Source: an uncultured Siphonobacter sp.
Lineage (GTDB): Bacteria; Bacteroidota; Bacteroidia; Cytophagales; Spirosomataceae
Assembly (NCBI GenBank): GCA_913775095.1
Contig: CAJYIW010000013.1
Span: 124,001-188,000 of the forward strand
Length of the DNA stretch: 64,000 bases
Direction of reading: 5' to 3'
Shown: one piece after another, positions 16,484-25,147 of the stretch
Layout of the letters: every line of letters starts with the position of its first letter
How positions within the stretch are numbered: the first letter of the stretch is position 1
Position numbers and translations under genes: made by a program
The notes under the pieces: model-generated
What the model was told of the DNA's origin: nothing
Seen by the model: only the letters and a program-made list of their open reading frames with translations
The model's database searches: none

Positions 16484-17542
16484 ATGAAGCAATTGATCAT
16501 TTTTCGGTTTTCGGCGATGGGCGACGTCGCCCTGTTAGCTCCTGTAGTACGGGCGATTGCCCAGCAATATCCTGACCGGCAGTTAACCGTAGTTACCCGA
16601 CCTAAGCTGGCAGCTTTTTTCGAAGGGATGGCGGGAGTACAGGTTTTCCCTGCCGATTTGCAGGGGCGTCACAAAGGTCTGAAGGGCCTCTACCAGCTTT
16701 ACCGGGATCTGAAGAATTCGGGCGAGATTGAGTATGTGATTGATGCCCATCAGAACCTGAGAACTTCCATTCTCAAATCCTTCTTCGCTCTTTCCGGCAT
16801 TCGTTCTACTACCCTTGATAAAGGCCGTTCGGATAAGAAAGCCCTTACGCGTCCCGAACATAAAGTATTAAAGCAGCTACCTCACAGCGTTGAAAGGTAT
16901 TTGCAAACCTTTGAAAAAGCAGGATATAAAGCCCAGATTGCGGCACCGCCTTATTTTGCACTGGGGGCTCGGGACGAGTTGGAACGGTATCTGAAAGACC
17001 AGGCTGTTCCTGACAAATCTCCTGACGTTCAGTGGATTGGACTGGCTCCTTTTGCTCAGCATCAACAAAAAATGTGGCCTTTTGACCGCATGCAGAAAGT
17101 GCTGGACCTGATTACCCAACGTCAGAACGTTCGCATTTTTCTCTTTGGTGGTGGGGAAGCAGAACTCGCTCAGCTGCAAACGCTGGAAAAAGCGTTTCCA
17201 CAAGCCCTGCTCGTGGCGGGAAATTTATCTTTTCGGGCCGAACTGAACCTCATTCATCAGCTGGATCTGATGATCTGTATGGATTCTGGTAATATGCACC
17301 TGGCTGCCCTGAATGGCGTTCCGGTGCTTTCCATTTGGGGAGCGACGCATCCGTTTGCCGGCTTTGGGCCCTGGATGCAATCAGAAAAGAATATCGTGCA
17401 AATTCCGACGGAAGAGCTAAGCTGCCGCCCCTGCTCGGTTTTTGGCAACAAACCCTGTGCCCGCGGAGATCTGGCCTGTCTGAACTGGATCACCCCGGAA
17501 ACGGTAGCCAACCGGGCCATAGAGTTACTTCAATCCGAATAG
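16484..17542 (+). CDS. Glycosyltransferase family 9 (heptosyltransferase-like)
   Basis: A 352-residue GT-B enzyme of family GT9, like the ADP-heptose:LPS heptosyltransferases WaaC/WaaF. The N-terminal Rossmann domain starts LIIFRFSAMGDVALLAPVVR. The C-terminal nucleotide-sugar domain has GLAPFAQHQQKMWP near residue 187, then LLVAGNLSFRAELNLIHQ and DLMICMDSGNMHLAALNGVP near residues 263-285, ending with the cysteine-bearing LSCRPCSVFGNKPCARG. It acts on the cytoplasmic face of the inner membrane in LPS-core or related glycan synthesis. The donor sugar is not certain. Terminator follows. Confidence 0.87.
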   Translation: MKQLIIFRFSAMGDVALLAPVVRAIAQQYPDRQLTVVTRPKLAAFFEGMAGVQVFPADLQGRHKGLKGLYQLYRDLKNSGEIEYVIDAHQNLRTSILKSFFALSGIRSTTLDKGRSDKKALTRPEHKVLKQLPHSVERYLQTFEKAGYKAQIAAPPYFALGARDELERYLKDQAVPDKSPDVQWIGLAPFAQHQQKMWPFDRMQKVLDLITQRQNVRIFLFGGGEAELAQLQTLEKAFPQALLVAGNLSFRAELNLIHQLDLMICMDSGNMHLAALNGVPVLSIWGATHPFAGFGPWMQSEKNIVQIPTEELSCRPCSVFGNKPCARGDLACLNWITPETVANRAIELLQSE

Positions 17543-17556
17543 TCGTTCGCTCAAAC

Positions 17557-17602
17557 AAAACTCCTCTGGTAATCCCATTGCAGGTTACCAGAGGAGTTTC
17601 TT
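17557..17602 (+). terminator. Rho-independent terminator
   Basis: Perfect 14-bp stem AACTCCTCTGGTAA / TTACCAGAGGAGTT with a 12-base loop, after the GT9 gene and before the convergent ohr gene. It may act for both. Confidence 0.85.
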
Positions 17603-17645
17603 TGGGGGAATGCTAACTCGAAACACTAAACCCAAAACGTATTTA

Positions 17646-18068
17646 TTAACTGGCCGTTACCTCTAAGGTCACTTCTACATTATTACGGGTGGCATTGGAA
17701 TAAGGACAAACCTGATGGGCTTTCGCGACCAGGGCTTCTGCCGTAGCCTGATCCACCCCGGGAATATTTACGTTCAGCGTCACCGCCAGACCAAACCCAC
17801 CCGCATCGTTTTTGCCGATACTTACTTCCGCCGTCACAGTGGTTGTTCCCGTTTTTACTTTTTCAGTGCGAATAATCAGGCTCAGGGCACTGTCGAAACA
17901 GGCCGCGTAACCCGCTGCAAATAATTGCTCCGGGTTAGTGTAGGCTCCACCGGAACCACCCATTTCTTTGGGAACGCGGACTTCGAGGTTCAGCACTCCG
18001 TCACTTGATTTTACCTGACCGTTACGGCCGCCCGTGGCAGTAGCCTGGGCTGTATACAATTTATCCAT
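17646..18068 (-). CDS. ohr: Organic hydroperoxide resistance protein (OsmC/Ohr)
   Basis: A 140-residue thiol peroxidase that reduces organic and fatty-acid hydroperoxides. The two redox cysteines are present: C57 in FAAGYAACFDSAL and C121 in AHQVCPYSNATR, matching Ohr and not OsmC spacing. The start DKLYTAQATATGGRNG and the GGSGGAYTNPEQLFAAGYA stretch are typical. The gene starts 5 bp after the ohrR stop and is thus in an ohrR-ohr operon. It is presumably derepressed when OhrR is oxidised. Confidence 0.92.
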   Translation of the reverse strand: MDKLYTAQATATGGRNGQVKSSDGVLNLEVRVPKEMGGSGGAYTNPEQLFAAGYAACFDSALSLIIRTEKVKTGTTTVTAEVSIGKNDAGGFGLAVTLNVNIPGVDQATAEALVAKAHQVCPYSNATRNNVEVTLEVTAS

Positions 18069-18073
18069 GGCGA

Positions 18074-18517
18074 TTATGTGTTTGATTGATAGGGATTTGA
18101 ATGATTATCTAAAAAGGCCTGAAGCTGGTTACGTAACTGAATAGCCTGCTCCACTTCCATATTCATGCAACTGATTAACTGATGGGGAATATCCGATGCT
18201 TTGTTTTTCAAAGCTTTACCAGCTTCCGTCAGGGTTATGTTTACCACTCGTTCATCGGCTTTATTCCGCGTCCGAACCACCAGCTCTTTTTCCTGCATCC
18301 GCTTGAGCAGAGGCGTTAACGTCCCACTGTCCAGCCAAAGCTTCTCTCCCAGTTCTTTTACCGTTACCGATTCTTTTTCCCACAAAACCAGTAAAACCAG
18401 GTATTGAGGATACGTCAGCGACAATTCTTCAAGCATGGGACGATACACCGACGTAATGAGGCGGGAAGCCGCATAAATCGGAAAGCAAAGCTGATTATCT
18501 AGTTTCAGGTGTTCCAT
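18074..18517 (-). CDS. ohrR: OhrR-like MarR family peroxide-sensing repressor
   Basis: A 147-residue MarR family regulator. The peroxide-sensing cysteine is C11 in DNQLCFPIYAASR, the position diagnostic for OhrR. The winged helix-turn-helix is at about residues 45-100 (VTVKELGEKLWLDSGTLTPL, then LVVRTRNKADERVVNITLTE). ATG 18517 is chosen because it places the cysteine correctly; upstream in-frame codons run into the operator. It is the first gene of ohrR-ohr. A palindrome between its -33 and -7 boxes indicates autorepression. Confidence 0.9.
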   Translation of the reverse strand: MEHLKLDNQLCFPIYAASRLITSVYRPMLEELSLTYPQYLVLLVLWEKESVTVKELGEKLWLDSGTLTPLLKRMQEKELVVRTRNKADERVVNITLTEAGKALKNKASDIPHQLISCMNMEVEQAIQLRNQLQAFLDNHSNPYQSNT

Positions 18518-18532
18518 AGTTGTTTGATGATG

Positions 18533-18565
18533 CAAATGTATTGCATGCAATTTAATTTTACACAA
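18533..18565 (-). promoter_or_regulatory. ohrR-ohr promoter with internal operator
   Basis: On minus: TTG (18565-18563), 22 bp, then TACATTTG (18540-18533), an exact -33/-7 pair. The palindrome ATTGCATGCAAT (18540-18551) lies between the boxes and touches the -7 element, resembling known ATTG-rich OhrR sites. Binding there would block RNA polymerase. Confidence 0.65.
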
Positions 18566-18569
18566 TATA

Positions 18570-18806
18570 TTTGGAATTATTTTGGCAGACTCTTAGAGAG
18601 TGGTAACATTTGTCCTATAGGCCTTTTATCCAATAACTGTCATCTCGAACCAAGACAGAGACCTTACTTGCATGGCAAATCATTGCCTTGTTGGATGGGT
18701 ACCTTAAGGAATCCATACGCTTCTTCGCTTTCAATTACCAGTTCAAGTTATCAGCGAACGCACTGCAATGCCTGTTCCCATCCCTAATAACTCGTTAAAG
18801 ATCATC
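18570..18806. other. Gene-free region
   Basis: No gene is seen. A weak trace of the GTCATC...GACCTTAC dispersed repeat is visible around 18637-18670. Confidence 0.4.
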
Positions 18807-18841
18807 AAAAATGGAGTCTCGTTAGCCAAGACTCCATTGCA
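18807..18841 (-). terminator. Terminator of the exported M20 hydrolase gene
   Basis: Stem AATGGAGTCT / AGACTCCATT; on minus it is followed by TTTT. It lies 18 bp beyond the stop of the gene at 18857. Confidence 0.75.
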
Positions 18842-18856
18842 TACGAAGTTTTATGG

Positions 18857-20512
18857 TTACTTACCCGCCTTTTCGGCTTTCTGTTTTTCTTCTTTGGAGC
18901 GAACCGTAGGATATTTGATCCCTAACTGCTCCAGATATGATTTATACTTGCCTGGGTTGTAATAGTACTTCTTCATTTCTTCCCGGTATTCCGCCATGAT
19001 CTCCGTGTTCAGGTGAACGGCAGGTTTATCCGTCTCCCGAACCAGCGGCTCGTATTTCATATCTTTCGTCTGAACGTTGGTATAGTAATCCCAGGATTTT
19101 TTGATTAAATCCGGATTCACCAGCAAATCCAGGATCGTCATAGCCTCTACCTTCGCCCCGGCCGTTACGCCTTTGTGAGCAATCGGCGTGGCCATCGAAA
19201 TGGCATTGGCCCAGTGGTGACCGGGTAAACCCGGAATATTGGAAGGATAACGCAATACAATCGTTGGCATGGACCACGCAATGTCCGCAATATCATCCGA
19301 GCCGCCGCCCAGTGAAACCACGGGGGGCTCAATGGTACTGTCTATTTTAGTAGCTAAGCCATTTTTTTCCGGTGACATCAATTCTTCCTGAATGGCTTTG
19401 GCCAGCGTCTGATCTTCGGTGGACCAGGTGGGCAAGCCTACCCGTTTGATGTTCTGGAAGGTTACTTCCGCCATGGGCTTATTGAAGTGACCCGGCCAGG
19501 CCGAACCCAGAATTTCGTAGCTGTATTTGGTATCGGTCATGATCGAGGCTCCTTCGGCCATTTTCACGCCGTAATCGAACAACTGCTTGATTTTGTCATA
19601 ACTACGTTCGCGGAAATAATACCAGACCGAAGCCTTGGACGGCACTACGTTAGGCTGATCGCCGCCGTCCACAATCACATAATGCGAGCGTTGGGTGGGC
19701 AGTAAGTGTTCACGCTTAAAGTTCCAGCCGATGTTCATTAACTCCACGGCGTCCAACGCACTTCGGCCCCGCCAGGGAGCTCCGGCGGCGTGAGCGGCGG
19801 CTCCTTCAAAGTTAAACTTCACCGAAACCAGCCCGTTATTACCCACGTCCCCATACGTCACGCCGAGGTTATTGCCCACGTGCGTGAAAATGCAGGCGTC
19901 TACATCCTTGAAATACCCATCCCGGATGTAATAGGCTTTCGTACCTACCTGCTCTTCAGCAACGCCCGGCCAGAGCATGAGTGTGCCGGAAATTTTCTCC
20001 CGTTCCATGATTTTCTTCAGGGCCAGAACGGCAGTTATATTCAGGGGATTACCCGAATTATGACCTTCGCCGTGACCGGGAGCTCCTTCAATGATGGGAT
20101 CGTGATACGCTACACCGGGCTTTTGCGAAGCTTTGGGAATACAGTCGATGTCAGAACCCACCGCGATTTTAGGCTTGCCCGTGCCCCAGGTTGCCGTCCA
20201 GGCAGTCGGAATGCCTCCGATGCCTCTCTGAATGGTAAACCCGTTTTTCTCTAAGATTCCGGTCAGGTATGTAGAGGTTTCGTGTTCCTGAAAGCCCAGT
20301 TCGCCGAAGCTGAAGACCATGTCATTCATTTCTGCCGAAAAGTCTTTCATTTTATCAATTTCCAGTACTAATTCCTGCTTTAAGGATTCCAGTTTTTTAG
20401 CCGGAACCAGCAGATTTACCGAAGCTTCAGGGGCTTTTTTTTTGCTCTGAGCTTCTGCGTTACCCAGACTTAACCCTAACAGGGCTAGTCCGCAGAGTAG
20501 TGATAGTTTCAT
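18857..20512 (-). CDS. Exported M20 family amidohydrolase (AbgB-like)
   Basis: A 551-residue zinc hydrolase with an N-terminal signal peptide (MKLSLLCGLALLGLSLGNAEA). It resembles the p-aminobenzoyl-glutamate hydrolase subunit AbgB. Metal-site motifs are visible: AVGSDIDCIP near residue 115, PGHGEGHNSG near 145, WPGVAEEQVGTKAYY near 178, HVGNNLGV, and LPGHHWANAIS near 430. The dimerisation insert GAAAHAAGAPWRGRSALDAV is present. Substrate is unknown; an N-acylated amino acid or peptide in the periplasm is likely. The lysine-rich tail (KEEKQKAEKAGK) is normal for these exported relatives. Confidence 0.88.
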   Translation of the reverse strand: MKLSLLCGLALLGLSLGNAEAQSKKKAPEASVNLLVPAKKLESLKQELVLEIDKMKDFSAEMNDMVFSFGELGFQEHETSTYLTGILEKNGFTIQRGIGGIPTAWTATWGTGKPKIAVGSDIDCIPKASQKPGVAYHDPIIEGAPGHGEGHNSGNPLNITAVLALKKIMEREKISGTLMLWPGVAEEQVGTKAYYIRDGYFKDVDACIFTHVGNNLGVTYGDVGNNGLVSVKFNFEGAAAHAAGAPWRGRSALDAVELMNIGWNFKREHLLPTQRSHYVIVDGGDQPNVVPSKASVWYYFRERSYDKIKQLFDYGVKMAEGASIMTDTKYSYEILGSAWPGHFNKPMAEVTFQNIKRVGLPTWSTEDQTLAKAIQEELMSPEKNGLATKIDSTIEPPVVSLGGGSDDIADIAWSMPTIVLRYPSNIPGLPGHHWANAISMATPIAHKGVTAGAKVEAMTILDLLVNPDLIKKSWDYYTNVQTKDMKYEPLVRETDKPAVHLNTEIMAEYREEMKKYYYNPGKYKSYLEQLGIKYPTVRSKEEKQKAEKAGK

Positions 20513-20569
20513 GGATCGTTTGAGTTTGTTTCTTTAGGGCTGATTGATGGGTACCAGCGTTTTCCATCC

Positions 20570-20638
20570 GCTGCCAGCTTTTTTGCTGGCAGCCAGTACC
20601 TGGACTGCTGCTGCCAGCAAAGAAGCTGGCAGCAGCAG
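20570..20638. repeat. Two GCTGCCAGC palindromes
   Basis: First hairpin 20570-20593 (GCTGCCAGC/GCTGGCAGC); second 20605-20638 with a perfect 14-bp stem CTGCTGCTGCCAGC/GCTGGCAGCAGCAG. Same family as 618-641. They occupy part of the 306-bp gap between the M20 and metalloprotease genes; the rest of the gap (20639-20818) shows nothing clear. Confidence 0.8.
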
Positions 20639-20818
20639 CTCAGAGCAATTCCTGGTTGTAAATGGGCTGTCCTGGAAAGTTGACCTCGAATGTTGGGTTA
20701 CCAATAAAAAAAGATTGATGAAATCAGGATCAGTAACTTTTATAACCATTAATAACCCATCCATCAACCATTATTCAGATGTAATCAACACCAACAACGA
20801 TCAACCAACAACTAAAAA

Positions 20819-23254
20819 TTACCATTCACAGCTGAACTCATCAAAGCTGCCGATGGGTGCTCCGTCGGGTTCCTTGGAAGAAGGCGTGATGATGACCGTT
20901 TCGGGGCTTGCTTCGAATTGCTGAATCTGCGAAACGGCAAAAAGGTACTGAGCCTTCTGGTTGACGTCTTTAACCGAACCAGCCGATTTTTCGAGCCAGT
21001 CTTTCAAATCTTTCAGTTTCAGGGAAGCCACGGCCCGCACCTGACTGGCGGCATCTTTATTAGCGGCCAATTGTAGTAATCGATCCAGTACGGCCGCATT
21101 TACCACACGTTGAACTTCGCCGGCATACCCTTCCTGAACGGGAGCTTTCCAGGTTGCTGCTACTACTTTATCCACCACTTCACTAAAATCGGGCAAAGAG
21201 GATTTAATGGAATGGTTGCCAATTAGTCGGGCCGCCCGTTCGTGCTGTAATACAAAACGCAGGGTCATGTTAGCCGCCGCTTCCGCGGGAGCCAGCGGGT
21301 CGAAGGTTAAGCCCGTGCGATCTTTGAATACTTCGCGGAAGTTTTCGTTAAATCCGTACGGACGGGGCGGGATCAGTTTGACCACATTGGCGGGCAAGAC
21401 CAGTTCTTCGGGTTTCAGCGTGGCCATGAGGGCATCGAGGGCTTTGCGTTGCTCGTCTCCCGACACGTATTCCATCACTTTCTGCTTGTCGCCCCGAACG
21501 GCGTAGGTATAAAATACGCCGCCCACTACTTTACTGGCCGCTTCGATCTGGTAGCGATGGAACAAATAAATGGGGACGAGGGCTTCTTCCAGCGTTGCCA
21601 TCGGAGCGTTCATGGGAATTTTCTTTTCGCTGAAATTATTCAGGGCAATCCGGCGGACCTGCATGACGCGGTTGAGTTCCTCCACCGAATTTTTACCATT
21701 ATCCCACAAGTGCGTGATGGGGTGAGCCGACCCTTCCGGGCGACCGTCCTGATCGCTCAGAAATAAGAAACCTTTGGCGATGTAATCATCAATAATTTTC
21801 TTCAGTCCCGCTTTTTCTTCTTCCTTCGTCCTGAACTCGCGGTAGGCGTAGTTGATGGCTACTTTATCCCAGCCACCAATTTCCTTGGTATAAGCATCGG
21901 CCAGACTCAGTTTGTTCTGACCCATCACCCGAACCAGCGGGTGCGGATAATCCATCACCGACGCCCGATCATTATGGTTGGAAGCGTAGTTGTGAGGCAG
22001 ACCCAGGGTGTGACCCGTTTCGTGAGCCCCTAACTGCCGCAGACGGGCCAGAGCCATTTCTTCGGCTTCCTTGCTGGGTTTGTCACTTTCATACTCCCCT
22101 ACCAGGCCATTCGCAATGAGGTAATCCTGACGAACGCGAAGGGAACCCAGGGTTACTTTCCCTTTGATAATCTCACCCGTGCGGGGATCAATCACGCTTG
22201 CTCCGTACGACCAGCCCCTTGTCGAGCGATGCACCCACTGGACAAGGTTATACCGAATATCCATCGGATCGGCTGAATCGGGTAATACCCGCACCTGGAA
22301 GGCATTTTTGAAACCGGCGGCTTCGTAGGCCTGATTCCACCACGCAATTCCATCCATTAACGCAGAACGAATGGGTTCCGGAGCACCGGGATCCATGTAA
22401 TACACAATGGGCTTCACGGCTTCGGAGACGGCTGCGTTCGGATTTTTCTTCTGCAGGCGATGCCGACGGATGTATCGCTTCTCAATGGCCGTGCTGAACG
22501 GCGACGAATAGTCAAAATAATCAATAGAGTTAATCCCCGCCCGAGGGTCAAATTCGCGGGGCTGGAAACCCGGCTCGGGTAATTTGATGAAGGAATAATG
22601 TTCGCGAACGGTCACGGCATTGGGAGTCGGAACGACTTCCCGCAGGAAGGCTCCCGGCTGTTCACCCGTCAGCGTGACGGTTACTTCCACTTCCGTATTT
22701 TCAGGAAAGTTTTTGGTATAGGGCAGGTAAAAGGCACAACGCGTAGGGTCTAGCCGAAACACGCCCTGTTTGGTACGGGCCAGACTGGAAGCGGCTTCGT
22801 ACCCGTCGCGTAAAAAAAAGCTGGTGGCGTCTACTAAAACGGATTTACCTTCTTCAGCGGCCACATCAAATCCCCATAAAGCGGATTGGGCGAAGGATTG
22901 CTCCACGGCCCGAACTTCCATTTTTTCGCCAGAGGTGGCCCGGTATCCGTAGTTCTGTTCCAGCATCAATACCTTCGGTCCCGTCCGCTGGAATTTAATG
23001 ACTTTGGCAGCCCCCATTTTTCCGCGATCCAATCCAATATCATTGGAACCTACACCCGCCGGAAGCGTGGTATGAAACAGCATTTCGGTATCCAGCTTAT
23101 CAATTTCCAGATACATTTTACCTTTTTTGGCATCCCAGTACAGATTGAGATAACCGGGCATTTTCTGCAGGCCATTGGTAACTCCCGAAAGACCCTGAGC
23201 AAAGGAAGGCAGCGAACACGCCAGCGACGCGGCTAGTAATAGAACTTTACGCAT
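20819..23254 (-). CDS. Exported zinc-dependent metalloprotease (DUF5117 family)
   Basis: An 811-residue secreted protein with signal peptide MRKVLLLAASLACSLPSFA. The metzincin-like motif HETGHTLGLPHN near residue 410 gives HExxHxxGxxH, with E as catalytic base and three His zinc ligands. The N-terminal domain (VTNGLQKMPGYLNLYWDAKK) and the region before the motif match the DUF5118/DUF5117 arrangement seen in Bacteroidota and other large zinc proteases. The C-terminal third is helical. Substrates are unknown. ATG 23254 is used because it begins the signal peptide. The gene is monocistronic on minus. Confidence 0.88.
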   Translation of the reverse strand: MRKVLLLAASLACSLPSFAQGLSGVTNGLQKMPGYLNLYWDAKKGKMYLEIDKLDTEMLFHTTLPAGVGSNDIGLDRGKMGAAKVIKFQRTGPKVLMLEQNYGYRATSGEKMEVRAVEQSFAQSALWGFDVAAEEGKSVLVDATSFFLRDGYEAASSLARTKQGVFRLDPTRCAFYLPYTKNFPENTEVEVTVTLTGEQPGAFLREVVPTPNAVTVREHYSFIKLPEPGFQPREFDPRAGINSIDYFDYSSPFSTAIEKRYIRRHRLQKKNPNAAVSEAVKPIVYYMDPGAPEPIRSALMDGIAWWNQAYEAAGFKNAFQVRVLPDSADPMDIRYNLVQWVHRSTRGWSYGASVIDPRTGEIIKGKVTLGSLRVRQDYLIANGLVGEYESDKPSKEAEEMALARLRQLGAHETGHTLGLPHNYASNHNDRASVMDYPHPLVRVMGQNKLSLADAYTKEIGGWDKVAINYAYREFRTKEEEKAGLKKIIDDYIAKGFLFLSDQDGRPEGSAHPITHLWDNGKNSVEELNRVMQVRRIALNNFSEKKIPMNAPMATLEEALVPIYLFHRYQIEAASKVVGGVFYTYAVRGDKQKVMEYVSGDEQRKALDALMATLKPEELVLPANVVKLIPPRPYGFNENFREVFKDRTGLTFDPLAPAEAAANMTLRFVLQHERAARLIGNHSIKSSLPDFSEVVDKVVAATWKAPVQEGYAGEVQRVVNAAVLDRLLQLAANKDAASQVRAVASLKLKDLKDWLEKSAGSVKDVNQKAQYLFAVSQIQQFEASPETVIITPSSKEPDGAPIGSFDEFSCEW

Positions 23255-23439
23255 AAGAAGTATTGGTAAGGAAATCAATGGGAAATGAACCGTTTCACAA
23301 CAAAATATTGTCATTCATTCATAATGCAGAACAATATTAAGTCACTTACACTTTTCACCATCAATTATACAAACAATACTTAAGATTATAGTAGAATTAG
23401 AGACCTATTCTCTTATTTAACCGTCCAGCCGGAAGATTG

Positions 23440-23447
23440 TATGTTTG
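23440..23447 (+). promoter_or_regulatory. -7 promoter box TATGTTTG
   Basis: Exact TAnnTTTG box 52 bp before the VOC protein ATG, in the divergent gap upstream of the metalloprotease. Confidence 0.5.
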
Positions 23448-23499
23448 TGGCGTTTTACAACCCAGACCTGCCGGCTCTGGTCTGAATCGTCTTTTAACT

Positions 23500-23868
23500 A
23501 TGACCATTATTGAACTGGATCACGTCGCTCTATACGTAGCCGATACGGAAACGAGTATTACTTTCTACCGGGATGTGCTGGAACTGGAAGCCTTGCCCCG
23601 CCCCGCCTTTGATTTTCCGGGAGCCTGGTTTAGCCTCGGCGGTACCAAGCAGCTGCATTTATTAGGCAATCGAACGGAGGTAGTGAATGGAGAGGTATTA
23701 GGCTCCCGCAAGAATCATTTTGCCGTGAAAATTGCGGATATGGATGAAACGGAAGCGTTCCTGAAACGTAAAAACGTAACCTTTAAAGGCCCCAAAGCCC
23801 GCCCCGACGGCATTCGTCAGATTTTTCTTCAGGACCCGGACGGGTATTGGATTGAATTAAATGAGTAA
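23500..23868 (+). CDS. VOC (glyoxalase/bleomycin resistance) family protein
   Basis: A 122-residue single-domain VOC protein. The two beta-alpha-beta-beta-beta modules are clear: IIELDHVALYVADTETSITF with first metal His (H8), GTKQLHLLGN in the middle, RKNHFAVKIADMDETEAFL, and RQIFLQDPDGYWIELNE at the end with the terminal Glu ligand. Such proteins include glyoxalases, dioxygenases and antibiotic-binding proteins; the substrate is not inferable. ATG 23500 removes an unrelated N-terminal extension seen with an upstream start. Confidence 0.85.
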   Translation: MTIIELDHVALYVADTETSITFYRDVLELEALPRPAFDFPGAWFSLGGTKQLHLLGNRTEVVNGEVLGSRKNHFAVKIADMDETEAFLKRKNVTFKGPKARPDGIRQIFLQDPDGYWIELNE

Positions 23869-24014
23869 TGGAGGCTCCGTTCTGACTGTTCGGTGAGAAG
23901 CGGTTGCCTGAAATAGTTTTAAAGGGTTCCAACGTTTCGGTTCCCAGCCGGGTCTCCTTTTGACAACAACAAGTGAAGTGCTTCTCAATTAGAGGGGTAT
24001 TTGAATACATTAGC

Positions 24015-24044
24015 AAAAAAGCTCTGGATACCCAGAGCTTTTTT
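24015..24044. terminator. Terminator hairpin, first of a duplicated pair
   Basis: AAAAAAGCTCTGG / CCCAGAGCTTTTTT with a short loop; bidirectional. A near copy lies at 24160-24190. The 375-bp gap 23869-24243 otherwise holds only repeats. Confidence 0.8.
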
Positions 24045-24051
24045 CTTTAGT

Positions 24052-24084
24052 AACTTCCCGAAAGTTTAAAACTTTCGGGAAGTT
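24052..24084. repeat. AACTTCCCGAAA palindrome, copy 2
   Basis: AACTTCCCGAAAGTTT / AACTTTCGGGAAGTT, same as 845-876. A half copy (ACTTTCGGGAAGT) follows at about 24198-24213. Confidence 0.8.
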
Positions 24085-24159
24085 CTGTTTCTGCTTCCAG
24101 CCAGTCTTTAACAAAACCTGGAGCAGTTCTCCAGTCAAGAGGTATTCCGAGTAATCAGC

Positions 24160-24190
24160 AAAAAAGCTCTAGTTGACCAGAGCTTTTTTT
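24160..24190. terminator. Terminator hairpin, second of a duplicated pair
   Basis: AAAAAAGCTCT / AGAGCTTTTTT. Serves pdxJ on minus and possibly readthrough from plus. Similar to 24015-24044, with similar flanks (GAGG.GTATT upstream, TTTAGTAACTT or TTTACTAACTT downstream). Confidence 0.8.
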
Positions 24191-24243
24191 ACTTTACTAA
24201 CTTTCGGGAAGTACTATTTCTCGTTCTATCACTAAACAATCCA

Positions 24244-24975
24244 TTAAATCACGCCCGCTTTAGCTTCCCGCAGGTATAACTGAATGGTATTTTCCAGACC
24301 GTAATACAAGGCATCACAAATCAGGGCATGGCCGATGGATACTTCCAGTAAGCCCGGAATGTTCTGCTGAAAATAGCGGAGATTATCCAGACTCAAGTCG
24401 TGCCCCGCGTTAATGCCCAGGCCCAATTCATTGGCCCGTTCAGCCGCCTTGATGAAGGGCGTCAACGCCAATGACTGATCGAGTGCATATTGATGAGCAT
24501 AAGGCTCTGTATATAATTCAATGCGATCAGCTCCAACCGCAGCGGCTCCCTCTACCATGGCCACGTCAGCATCCACAAAAATGGAAGTACGGATGCCCGC
24601 TTCTTTAAAGGTCTTCACCAGATCCGTGAGTAATTCTTTATTCGCAAGGGTGTCCCAACCCGCGTTAGACGTAACGGCTCCGAGTACGTCGGGCACCATC
24701 GTTACCTGAGCCGGTTTTACCTGAAGAACCAGATCAACGAATTTCTGCTCCGTGGGATTTCCCTCGATGTTGAACTCCGTCGTTAGTACTTTGCTCAGAT
24801 CCAATACGTCCTGATACCGAATATGACGTTCGTCGGGACGGGGGTGAACGGTGATTCCTTCGGCTCCAAATCGTTCGCAATCGAGGGCCACTTTAATAAC
24901 ATCCGGATTATTACCCCCGCGGGAATTTCGCAGCGTGGCTACTTTATTGATGTTTACCGAAAGACGAGTAGGCAT
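24244..24975 (-). CDS. pdxJ: Pyridoxine 5'-phosphate synthase
   Basis: A 243-residue TIM-barrel enzyme, the same length as E. coli PdxJ. It condenses 1-deoxy-D-xylulose 5-phosphate and 3-amino-2-oxopropyl phosphate to pyridoxine 5'-phosphate. Family motifs: [18 protein letters not shown] at the start, [18 protein letters not shown] near residue 43, [10 protein letters not shown] near 70, [15 protein letters not shown] near 155, and [13 protein letters not shown] with [20 protein letters not shown] at the end. ATG 24975 matches the usual start. Its transcript runs toward the terminators at 24160 and 24015. Confidence 0.95.
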   Translation of the reverse strand: MPTRLSVNINKVATLRNSRGGNNPDVIKVALDCERFGAEGITVHPRPDERHIRYQDVLDLSKVLTTEFNIEGNPTEQKFVDLVLQVKPAQVTMVPDVLGAVTSNAGWDTLANKELLTDLVKTFKEAGIRTSIFVDADVAMVEGAAAVGADRIELYTEPYAHQYALDQSLALTPFIKAAERANELGLGINAGHDLSLDNLRYFQQNIPGLLEVSIGHALICDALYYGLENTIQLYLREAKAGVI

Positions 24976-25035
24976 AAATCGTATGATATGCAGGGGTGCT
25001 AGCACAGGAAAGCCCCTTCTGCGGTTGAGATTTTG

Positions 25036-25043
25036 TAACTTTG
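25036..25043 (+). promoter_or_regulatory. -7 promoter box TAACTTTG
   Basis: Exact TAnnTTTG box about 105 bp before the YqeY-like gene; no -33 TTG at standard distance. Confidence 0.45.
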
Positions 25044-25147
25044 CAAGGTAGAGAACTCTTCTTTAGCAAGAACAGTTCTAAATAACGCATCAAATATTGC
25101 GGGAAATCTTTTTAAATCTTTATAGATCAATCCTGAATTTTTAGGTC

